The translations under genes and the position numbers were made by a program. A DNA stretch of 11,091 bases from Deltaproteobacteria bacterium (GTDB lineage Bacteria; Myxococcota; Myxococcia; Myxococcales; 40CM-4-68-19), in contig VBLM01000549.1 in the NCBI GenBank assembly GCA_005879095.1, forward strand, positions 1 to 11,091, written 5' to 3'. Of this stretch, positions 5,897-11,091 are shown piece by piece. Numbering within the stretch: the stretch's first letter is position 1; every line of letters begins with the position of its first letter. Below the pieces are notes generated by a model, which was not told the DNA's origin, made no database searches, and saw nothing but the letters and a program-made list of their open reading frames with translations.

Positions 5897-6593
5897 GGTG
5901 CGCGCCATCGACGCCGCGTACGGCGACGTGCAGGTGCTCGCCGGGCTCTCGCTCGAGGTGCGGGAGAAGGAGATCGTCACGCTGCTCGGTTCGAACGGCG
6001 CGGGAAAGACGACGACGCTCCGCTGCGTCACCGGGCTTCTCGCGCCGCGCAAGGGCGAGGTCCTGTTCCGCGGACAGCCGTTATCGAAAGTTGCGGCGAG
6101 CGATCGGGCCGGACTTGGAATCGCGCTGGTGCCGGAGGCGCGCGAGTTGTGGCCGCAGCTCACCGTGCGCGAGAACCTCGAGTTGGGAGCGTACGACAAG
6201 CGGGCGCGGGGGCGGGCGGCGCAAAACCTGGACCGCGTGCAGGTGATGTTTCCGCGCCTGCTCGAGCGGCGGTCGCAGGTGGCGGGCAGCCTTTCGGGCG
6301 GCGAGCAGCAGATGTGCGCGATCGGGCGCGCGCTGATGTCCGAGCCGTCGCTGCTCTTGCTCGACGAGCCGTCCTTGGGGCTCGCGCCGATCGTGGTCGA
6401 GCAGATGTTCGAAGCCATCCGGGCGCTGCACGCTTCGGGGATGACGATCCTCCTGGTCGAGCAGAACCTCGCGGCTGCGCTCGAGATCGCGACGCGAGGG
6501 TACGTGATCGAGACGGGGCAGGTGAAGCTGAGCGGGACGGCTGCGGAATTGCGGTCCGATCCGAAGATCCGGGCAGCCTACCTTGGACTGTAG
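5889..6593 (+). CDS. livF: Branched-chain amino acid-type ABC transporter ATP-binding protein LivF
   Basis: The second ATPase subunit, 234 residues, pairing with LivG; last gene of the importer operon. The ATG at 5889 has ggggaag (5878-5884) just upstream. Motifs: Walker A GSNGAGKTT (34-42), LVPEARELWPQLTVRENL (the LivF 'VPE.R..F..LTV.ENL' segment), an intact signature LSGGEQ (135-140), and Walker B LLLLDEP (155-161) followed by SLGLAP. The switch is LLVEQN with Gln193, the usual LivF replacement of the H-loop histidine. Signature and switch residues are thus complementary to LivG, consistent with an asymmetric heterodimer. The stop at 6591-6593 lies 23 bp before the inverted repeat of element 2, so the element abuts the operon end. 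Confidence 0.95.
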   Translation: MLEVRAIDAAYGDVQVLAGLSLEVREKEIVTLLGSNGAGKTTTLRCVTGLLAPRKGEVLFRGQPLSKVAASDRAGLGIALVPEARELWPQLTVRENLELGAYDKRARGRAAQNLDRVQVMFPRLLERRSQVAGSLSGGEQQMCAIGRALMSEPSLLLLDEPSLGLAPIVVEQMFEAIRALHASGMTILLVEQNLAAALEIATRGYVIETGQVKLSGTAAELRSDPKIRAAYLGL

Positions 6594-6607
6594 CGTTTCG
6601 AGACGCT
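6592..6607 (+). terminator. Weak hairpin at the end of the importer operon
   Basis: agcgtttcgagacgct folds into a stem of agcgt/acgct extended by a T-G wobble and one further pair around a very tight loop, and it starts on the livF stop codon. No T run follows (the next bases are ctctctgtagcg), so it is at best a weak terminator or a processing barrier. The adjacent inverted repeat of element 2 could serve the same purpose more effectively. Confidence 0.3.
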
Positions 6608-6616
6608 CTCTGTAGC

Positions 6617-6667
6617 GTTCTAGGCACCCAGTTCTAGTTCTAGTTCTTGTTCTTGTTTGTGCTCTTG
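6617..6667 (+). repeat. Left terminal inverted repeat of element 2, with hexamer array
   Basis: It matches the reverse complement of 7138-7188 at 45 of 51 positions; the first 13 bases are perfect. From 6631 it is built of 6-nt units, gttcta, gttcta, gttctt, gttctt, gtttgt, gctctt, which continue in degenerate form beyond the repeat to about 6696. The remaining stretch to the gene (6697-6730) shows only a weak aggg (6717-6720) as a possible ribosome-binding site. Confidence 0.85.
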
Positions 6668-6730
6668 CGGGTGTTCGCGTTCTTGCGTCGGTTCTGGGAT
6701 TGGCATGTCGCGTGCTAGGGACAGCGCCGC

Positions 6731-7087
6731 ATGAGCGATTGGAACACGATGCCGTACGAGAACCTCTTCGCCTATCAAGTGGCGAAAGAGCTCCTCGTCG
6801 TCGTAAGCGAAGCAAAGATCGCCGACCCGCGCTTGAGGGATCAGGCGCTGCGAGCGGCGAAGAGCGTTTGCCTGAACATCGCCGAAGCCACCGGTCGGCA
6901 GACGCCTGCGGATCAAAAGCGCGTTTACGCAATTGCGCGCGGCGAGTTATCGGAAGCGGTCGCTGCCATGGAAATCGCGTCAGTTGTCGGTGATTGCTCT
7001 CTTGAGGCTGCAGCCACGGCGCACGCTGCGGGACTGAAGCTCCACGCTCTGCTGTGCGGCCTATTGCGCCGCCAAACACCGGACTAG
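6731..7087 (+). CDS. Four-helix bundle protein (S23 / 23S rRNA intervening-sequence family), copy 2
   Basis: A 118-residue homologue of the protein at 1531-1884. The core reads LRDQALRAAKSVCLNIAEA (about residues 35-53) followed by TGRQTPADQKRVYAIARGE, again the family signature. Of 75 aligned core residues 50 are identical; the N-termini and the last helix have diverged. The ATG at 6731 has only a weak aggg ten bases upstream; Met7 (6749) is an alternative start. Unlike copy 1, no hairpin over the start was seen. It is the only gene inside a 572-bp unit with terminal inverted repeats and is not part of either flanking operon. It may bind structured RNA or DNA, by analogy with the Avd fold; no function can be assigned. 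Confidence 0.88.
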   Translation: MSDWNTMPYENLFAYQVAKELLVVVSEAKIADPRLRDQALRAAKSVCLNIAEATGRQTPADQKRVYAIARGELSEAVAAMEIASVVGDCSLEAAATAHAAGLKLHALLCGLLRRQTPD

Positions 7088-7177
7088 AACTCGAGCTCGA
7101 ACACGAGCTCGAACTAGAACACGAGTTCGAACTAGAACACGAGCTCAAACGAGAACAAGAACCAGAACCAGAACCGG
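7088..7177 (+). repeat. Purine-rich hexamer array directly after the stop codon (element 2)
   Basis: Fifteen units follow the TAG without a gap: aactcg, agctcg, aacacg, agctcg, aactag, aacacg, agttcg, aactag, aacacg, agctca, aacgag, aacaag, aaccag, aaccag, aaccgg. The array is in register with the upstream reading frame. Its distal half forms the inner part of the right terminal inverted repeat, so the hexamer array and the terminus are one structure. Confidence 0.85.
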
Positions 7178-7188
7178 GTGCCTAGAAC
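7138..7188 (-). repeat. Right terminal inverted repeat of element 2
   Basis: Reverse complement of 6617-6667 with 45 of 51 matches. The six differences fall mainly at the variable last base of each hexamer, so the arrays look as if they drift at that position while the termini stay conserved. The end gggtgcctagaac is exact. Confidence 0.85.
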
Positions 7189-7192
7189 ACGG

Positions 7193-7231
7193 AGAAGGGG
7201 CCGGCCGACGTGATCCGGGCGGGCCCTTTCT
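7193..7231 (-). terminator. Probable terminator of the porin operon
   Basis: agaaggggcc at 7193-7202 can pair with gggccctttct at 7221-7231 through about ten base pairs with one mismatch or bulge. Read on the minus strand this gives an aaaggg...cccctt stem just after the porin stop codon at 7240-7242, followed by ttctccgtgttct, which is only moderately T-rich. It lies between the porin operon and element 2. Confidence 0.45.
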
Positions 7232-7239
7232 CTCCGCCG

Positions 7240-8601
7240 TCAAAAAACGTAGTTCCAGTGCACCAGCAGCGACTTGAACGTCGGCTGCGACAGCGACAGA
7301 AGCGCGCTCAACGGACGCCGCGGTCCTCCCGCGACCGCCGGATCGAGCGGGAGCGGCGTGTACGCCGCGTTGCCGGCGGCGATCGCCTGCGGGCCGTACG
7401 CCGAGGTTCCGTGGTTGACCTGCACCTCGATGTTCAGGTGGTTCAGGTTCTTGTTGAAGAAGAAGTTCAACCCCGCCTTGAAGTTGCGGCTGTCCGCGCT
7501 GTGCGTCGTGCCGAGCGTACCCGGCTTGCCGACGCAGGTGGCGATCTGGGCCGCGCTCAACGCCAGGGGGTTGCAATCGGCCCCGATGAAGAGGTCATAG
7601 GCGAGATACGGGGCGATCGCCCCGTATCGGTACCCGGCGGCTGCGGAGAAACCGTAGCCGGTGTTGCCCGAGCCGGCGCCGTTGTTGTTCAGGTAGCCCG
7701 TCACCTCGGCGACCAGCTCGGCGGCTTCCGTCATCGGCAGGTTGAGGTAGAGGCTGGTGTCGAAGACACCCACGTCGGTGAGGCTGCCGAAGGCGTTCTT
7801 GATCGCCAGCGACTGGTAGTTGCCGGCGACACCGAGGGCGAGGATGGGGTCCTTTGCCCACTTGTAGGCGCCGTACAGGTAACCGCCTTCGTCGGCGCCG
7901 ATGATGCTGAAGTTCAAGAAGCCGCGGAACATCGGATTGCGCTTCGGCGTCACGCAGCTGCCCGGCGTCGCGGGCGCGCAGTTGGTGGCCGCCGCGGTAT
8001 TGGTGTTGGCGGGAGCGCCGCCGAGCGTCGCGGCGGCCGGCGTGTACCCCTCGTAGACGCCGCCGCGCCAGCCGATCTTCTTGTTCCTCCACCAGCCGCG
8101 CAGCTGTATTCCGGTGTCGCGGTTGGCGGGAAGGGCCGAGCCGGGGAAGCGGTACGCGTCGCTCTGCCCGTCCGCGGTGATGTAGTTGGTCGTGCTCTCG
8201 AGCGCCTGGTGCGAGATCGGGGTGAGCAGCAGGCCGGCTTCGATGAGGACCACCGTACCGCCGGTGAGCCCGACGGGCGCCCAGGCGACCCACGCGTCCT
8301 GAATGATCGCGCGCGAGGTGAAGTTGCCGTACCTGCCGAAGTTCGGGTTGTCGATCTGTATCAGGTATTGGAAGTTCGGCCCCAGGTCGCCGTTGACCAG
8401 TAGCCGGGTGCGGCGGACCGCAATCTCGTAGGCGGCGCTGGTGCCGTCGGGCGAACCAGCCTCGGTGGTGAGGAATTGCGGCTGGAGCTGGAGCTGGATG
8501 TTGAGCGTCGCCCCCTCGATCGGGATCGGGACCTTGGTTGCAAACGACGCGGCGGGCGTGAGAACGAGGGCAAAGGCAATGGCCCGGCAGGTAGCCTTCA
8601 T
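7240..8601 (-). CDS. Outer-membrane porin, OprO/OprP-like, copy A
   Basis: A 453-residue beta-barrel protein. It has a Sec signal peptide, MKATCRAIAFALVLTPAASFA, followed by TKVPIPIEGATLN. The region RRTRLLVNGDLGPNFQYLIQ (63-82), with RAIIQDAWVAWAP and LLLTPISHQALESTTNYI downstream, resembles the phosphate-selective porin O/P family. It ends LLVHWNYVF, with alternating aromatic residues and a C-terminal Phe typical of the BAM assembly signal. Many short amphipathic strands alternate with Gly/Asn/Ala-rich loops; Cys208/Cys216 and Cys343/Cys356 could form loop disulfides. The start is supported by agggggt, which overlaps the stop codon of the upstream porin gene only 10 nt away, implying coupled translation. 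It aligns without gaps to the neighbouring porin (337 of 453 identical, hand count). The permeant is unknown; phosphate selectivity should not be assumed. Confidence 0.85.
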   Translation of the reverse strand: MKATCRAIAFALVLTPAASFATKVPIPIEGATLNIQLQLQPQFLTTEAGSPDGTSAAYEIAVRRTRLLVNGDLGPNFQYLIQIDNPNFGRYGNFTSRAIIQDAWVAWAPVGLTGGTVVLIEAGLLLTPISHQALESTTNYITADGQSDAYRFPGSALPANRDTGIQLRGWWRNKKIGWRGGVYEGYTPAAATLGGAPANTNTAAATNCAPATPGSCVTPKRNPMFRGFLNFSIIGADEGGYLYGAYKWAKDPILALGVAGNYQSLAIKNAFGSLTDVGVFDTSLYLNLPMTEAAELVAEVTGYLNNNGAGSGNTGYGFSAAAGYRYGAIAPYLAYDLFIGADCNPLALSAAQIATCVGKPGTLGTTHSADSRNFKAGLNFFFNKNLNHLNIEVQVNHGTSAYGPQAIAAGNAAYTPLPLDPAVAGGPRRPLSALLSLSQPTFKSLLVHWNYVF

Positions 8602-8611
8602 TGCGGACCCC

Positions 8612-9973
8612 CTAGAACAAGAAGTTCCAGTGCACGAGCAGCGACTTGAACACCGGCTGCGCCAGCGACGAGAGCGACGCGATCGTCCGCCGCGGTCCGC
8701 CCGCGACTGCCGGATCGATCGAGAGCGGCGCGTACGCCGCGTTGCCGTTGTTGATCGACTGCGGCCCGTAACCCGAGGTGCCGTGGTTGGTCTGGAACTC
8801 CACGTTCAGGTGCTTCAGGTTCTTGTTGAAGAAGAAGTTCAAGCCCGCCTTGAAGTTGCGGCTGTCCGCGCTGTGGTTGGTGCCGAGGGTCCCGGCCTTG
8901 CCCACGCAGGTGGTGAACTGCGCCGCCGTCAGCTGGGCGGCGTCGCAATCGCTCGAGGTGAAGTAGTCGAACGCGACGTACGGTGCGATCGAGCCGAACC
9001 GGTACCCAAGGTTCCCGGAGAGCCCGAGCCCGGTATTGCCCGAGCCTTTGCCGTTCCCGTTGCCATACGCCGTGACCTCGGCCACCAACTCGGCCGCCTC
9101 GGTCATCGGCAGGTTCAGATAGACGTCGCCGGATATGACCCTGACGTCGGTGAGGCTGCCGAACGCGTTCTTGATCGCGAGCGACTGGTAGTTGACGGCT
9201 CCGCCGACACTCAGGATCGGGTCCTTGCCCCACTTGTACGCGCCGTACAGCCATCCGCCTTCCTCGCTGCCGATGATGTCGAGGTTCACGAAGCCGCTCA
9301 ACATCGGGTACCGCTTGGGCGTCACGCAGCTTCCGGGGGTGGCCGGGGTGCAGTTGGCGGCCGCTGCCGTGTTGGTGTTGGCCGGAGCGCCGCCCAGCGT
9401 GGCCGCCGCCGGCGTGTAACCCTCGTACACGCCGCCGCGGAAGCCGATCTTCTTGTTCAGCAGCCAGCCGCGGATCTGCACGCCCGTGTCGCGGAAGGCG
9501 GGGAAGGCGTTGCCGGGGAAGCGGAACGCGTCCGCCTGCACGTCGGCGGTGACGAAGTTGGTGGTGCTTTCCAGGAGGTGGTGCGAGAACGGGACCAGCA
9601 GGATGCCGGCGTCGATGTAGATCACCGTGGGGCCGGTGATCCCGGTGGGCGCCCAGCCGACCCACGCGTCCTGGATGATCGCGCGGCCGGTGAAGTTGCC
9701 CCACTTGCCGAAGTTGGCGTTATCGACCTGGATCAGATAGCTGAAGTTCGGGCCCAGATCGCCGTTCACGAGCAGGCGGGTGCGGCGCACGTAGACGTCG
9801 TAGCTGGCACCGGTCCCGTCAGGCGTACCCGCCTGGTTGATCAGGAACTGCGGCTGGATCTGGAAGCTGACGTTGAGCGTCGCTCCCTCGATGGGAATGG
9901 GGACCTTGGTTGCAAACGACGCGGCGGGTGCGAGAACGAGGGCAAGAGCGAGGGCCCTGCGGGTAGCCTTCAT
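8612..9973 (-). CDS. Outer-membrane porin, OprO/OprP-like, copy B
   Basis: Paralogue of the downstream porin with exactly the same length, 453 residues. The start at 9973 is fixed by ggagga (9979-9984 on the minus strand) with 5-nt spacing; the in-frame ATG at 9979 overlaps that site and is unlikely. The signal peptide is MKATRRALALALVLAPAASFA, then the same TKVPIPIEGATLN. It shares RRTRLLVNGDLGPNFSYLIQ, GGVYEGYTPAAATLGGAPAN, NYQSLAIKNAFGSLTDV and YLNLPMTEAAELVAEVT, and the C-terminus VHWNFLF. Cysteines are at the same positions (208, 216, 343, 356). Differences cluster in presumed loops and alternate strand residues, as expected for a duplicated barrel adapting its pore. It is the first porin gene after the 144-bp gap from the dehydrogenase gene and may have its own promoter there. 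Confidence 0.85.
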   Translation of the reverse strand: MKATRRALALALVLAPAASFATKVPIPIEGATLNVSFQIQPQFLINQAGTPDGTGASYDVYVRRTRLLVNGDLGPNFSYLIQVDNANFGKWGNFTGRAIIQDAWVGWAPTGITGPTVIYIDAGILLVPFSHHLLESTTNFVTADVQADAFRFPGNAFPAFRDTGVQIRGWLLNKKIGFRGGVYEGYTPAAATLGGAPANTNTAAAANCTPATPGSCVTPKRYPMLSGFVNLDIIGSEEGGWLYGAYKWGKDPILSVGGAVNYQSLAIKNAFGSLTDVRVISGDVYLNLPMTEAAELVAEVTAYGNGNGKGSGNTGLGLSGNLGYRFGSIAPYVAFDYFTSSDCDAAQLTAAQFTTCVGKAGTLGTNHSADSRNFKAGLNFFFNKNLKHLNVEFQTNHGTSGYGPQSINNGNAAYAPLSIDPAVAGGPRRTIASLSSLAQPVFKSLLVHWNFLF

Positions 9974-10117
9974 CGGCATCCTCCATGAAATCGTTGCGGG
10001 TACGGGCGGCAGCAGTTTGTCAAACCGGGGGCGCTGCAAACGCGAGTTACTCTACAGATCGCAAATTGAATTGCAACAGTCGACAACGTTTCAAAATGGT
10101 GATCATTACGCAACAGG
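9974..10117 (-). promoter_or_regulatory. Intergenic region upstream of the porins with possible promoter
   Basis: This 144-bp gap has an AT-richer part (about 10046-10110), unlike its surroundings. On the minus strand TTGCAA (10071-10076) and TAGAGT (10049-10054) are separated by 16 nt, a mediocre sigma-70-like pair. Two symmetric sites could be operators: gtttg-t-caaac (10015-10025, perfect 5-bp arms) and the near-palindrome gcaaattgaattgc (10061-10074). The first lies downstream of the possible -10 element, where a repressor could act. No clear terminator for the dehydrogenase gene was found, so read-through is possible. Confidence 0.35.
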
Positions 10118-10885
10118 TCATTGCATGTGCCAGCCGTGGCTGACGATCAGCGACTGGCCGGTCAGCGCGTTCGAGGGAAACGCGGCGAAGAAGAGCGCGA
10201 GCTCTGCGACGTCGTTCAAGGTGGTGAACTCGCCGTCGACCGTGTTTTTCAACATCACGCTCTTGATCACTTCCTGTTCGGTAATACCAAGATCGCGCGC
10301 TTGCTCGGGGATTTGCTTTTCCACCAGAGGCGTCCGTACGAATCCGGGACAGATCACGTTGGCGCGCACGCCGTGCGCCGCGCCCTCTTTTGCCACCAGC
10401 TTGGCGAGCCCGATCAGTCCGTGCTTGGCGGTGACGTACGGCGCCTTGAGCGGCGACGCTTCCTTGGAATGCACCGACCCCATGTAGATGATGCTGCCGC
10501 CGCGGCCCTGGGCGTACATCCGCCGCAGGCAGGCCCGGGTGGTGAGGAACGCGCCATCGAGGTGGATGGCGAGCATCCGCTTCCAGTCGGAGAACGCGAG
10601 ATCGACCAGCGGCGAGATGATCTGCACACCCGCGTTCGAGACCAGCACGTCGACGCCGGAGAATCTTTCGACGACCCGGGCGATGCCCTCGTCGACCTGC
10701 TTCTCGTCGGTGACGTCCATCGGCACGCCCAGCGCATTCGGACCCAGGGATGCGGCCGCTTCGGCGGCGCCTCTGATGTCGGCGATGGCGACGCGCGCGC
10801 CCTCGGAGAGGAACTTCTCGGCGATGGCCCGGCCCAGCCCGCTCGCCGCGCCGGTGACGATGGCGACTTTTCCGGTCAACTTCAT
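10118..10885 (-). CDS. bdhA: D-3-hydroxybutyrate dehydrogenase (SDR family)
   Basis: A 255-residue cytoplasmic NAD-dependent short-chain dehydrogenase that would interconvert 3-hydroxybutyrate and acetoacetate (EC 1.1.1.30), a step in polyhydroxybutyrate and ketone-body use. Motifs: TGAASGLG (11-18) binds the cofactor, Asp36 ends the second strand and favours NAD, NAG at 84-86, Ser137, and Tyr150-x3-Lys154. The stretches [47 protein letters not shown] and the C-terminus [15 protein letters not shown] are specific to hydroxybutyrate dehydrogenases rather than SDRs in general. At the usual tetrad-Asn position the motif is AIHLDGAF (His108). The ATG at 10885 has aagagg five bases upstream and overlaps the stop of the upstream permease gene (ATGA), so the two are co-translated. 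An upstream in-frame extension lies inside that permease gene and is not real. Confidence 0.92.
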   Translation of the reverse strand: MKLTGKVAIVTGAASGLGRAIAEKFLSEGARVAIADIRGAAEAAASLGPNALGVPMDVTDEKQVDEGIARVVERFSGVDVLVSNAGVQIISPLVDLAFSDWKRMLAIHLDGAFLTTRACLRRMYAQGRGGSIIYMGSVHSKEASPLKAPYVTAKHGLIGLAKLVAKEGAAHGVRANVICPGFVRTPLVEKQIPEQARDLGITEQEVIKSVMLKNTVDGEFTTLNDVAELALFFAAFPSNALTGQSLIVSHGWHMQ

Positions 10886-11091
10886 AGAGGCCTCTTCAAG
10901 AGCCGCGACAGCTCGCCGAACATCCCGCGGCGGAAGGCGATCACGCAGACGACGAAGATGGCGCCCTCGGTCGCCGTCACGCACGAGCCGAGCTGCGCCA
11001 GATAATTCTCCAGGGCGGTCATGAACACCGCGCCCGCGATCGGTCCGAAGACGGTGCCCATGCCGCCGATCAGCGTCATGAGAATGACTTC
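10882..11091 (-). CDS. livM: LivM-type ABC transporter permease, C-terminal 69 residues (partial)
   Basis: The C-terminus of a second branched-chain-amino-acid-type permease running in from the right edge. The visible residues begin [20 protein letters not shown], the conserved LivM helix containing 'GG.GT..GP..GA', and end in a hydrophobic helix ([19 protein letters not shown]) and a short basic tail. It differs clearly from the LivM at 4197-5171, so it belongs to a separate importer and is not a recent duplicate. Its TGA overlaps the dehydrogenase start, placing both genes in one operon. Confidence 0.88.
   Translation of the reverse strand, partial: EVILMTLIGGMGTVFGPIAGAVFMTALENYLAQLGSCVTATEGAIFVVCVIAFRRGMFGELSRLLKRPL

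Larger units (their letters stand above)
6617..7188 (+). mobile_element. Candidate element 2: 572-bp unit with terminal inverted repeats around a four-helix-bundle gene
   Basis: The unit is bounded by gttctaggcaccc at 6617-6629 and its exact reverse complement gggtgcctagaac at 7176-7188. The symmetry continues inward to 51 bp with 45 matches. Inside are a g-t-t-c-t-n hexamer array, one small gene and a g-a-a-c hexamer array that starts directly after the stop codon. No target-site duplication is apparent next to the termini. It occupies the space between the plus-strand importer operon and the minus-strand porin operon, a neutral convergent site. No transposase is present, so movement would need a factor supplied in trans or an unknown activity of the encoded protein. 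Inverted repeats, compactness and a second related unit in the window support an element; mobility is inferred. Confidence 0.6.

Noticed and set aside
6617..7188. Element 2 as a 23S rRNA intervening sequence
   Set aside because: There is no rRNA sequence on either side; the unit lies between protein-coding operons.
6607..7200. Target-site duplication around element 2
   Set aside because: Bases just outside the termini (ctctctgtagc on the left, acggagaagg on the right) do not match.
7210..9988. Long plus-strand open frames (7210-8403 and 8441-9988) opposite the porin genes
   Set aside because: They are antisense shadows caused by GC-rich codon bias: Arg/Val/Gly/Asp-rich composition, no recognisable domain, and the opposite strand carries two clear paralogous porins with signal peptides.
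10018..10023. Perfect TTGACA -35 box on the minus strand upstream of the porins
   Set aside because: No acceptable -10 hexamer follows at 15-19 nt (the position reads cccgca), and it coincides with a palindrome that explains it better.

Overview
The window is GC-rich DNA from a Gram-negative bacterium: it encodes two signal-peptide-bearing beta-barrel porins that end in phenylalanine, plus several periplasmic-binding-protein ABC importers. No rRNA, tRNA or phylogenetic marker is present. The codon bias, the OprO/P-like porins and the four-helix-bundle genes set in low-complexity repeats would fit a deltaproteobacterial/myxobacterial-type genome, but this is a loose impression, not a determination.

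Layout. (1) 1-1258, minus strand: the 5' part of an SsuC/TauC-type permease and its NMT1/SsuA-like binding protein, joined by an ATGA overlap; the operon continues off the left edge. (2) 1259-2034: a divergent intergenic region taken up by a repeat-rich unit. It holds a pyrimidine hexamer array, several hairpins, a small four-helix-bundle (S23/23S-IVS family) gene and a purine hexamer array. (3) 2035-6593, plus strand: a complete, tightly overlapping branched-chain-amino-acid-type (HAAT family) importer in the order binding lipoprotein, LivH, LivM, LivG, LivF. (4) 6617-7188: a second, compact four-helix-bundle unit with 51-bp terminal inverted repeats (45/51 matching). (5) 7240-9973, minus strand: two tandem paralogous porins of exactly equal length. 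(6) 10118-11091, minus strand: a D-3-hydroxybutyrate dehydrogenase coupled by an ATGA overlap to the tail of another LivM-type permease.

How the genes may work together. The porins, the complete HAAT importer, the second HAAT permease and the hydroxybutyrate dehydrogenase could form an outer-membrane-to-cytoplasm route for small organic or amino acids, with 3-hydroxybutyrate metabolism beside it. The substrate cannot be read from the sequence.

The most unusual content is the pair of four-helix-bundle units. They have homologous proteins (50 of 75 core residues identical) and the same architecture: a 5' pyrimidine-rich hexamer array, the gene, then a purine-rich hexamer array that starts immediately after the stop codon. 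The hexamer sequences themselves differ. One unit has clear terminal inverted repeats. Together they look like two members of a mobile or repeat-propagating element family with no recognisable transposase.
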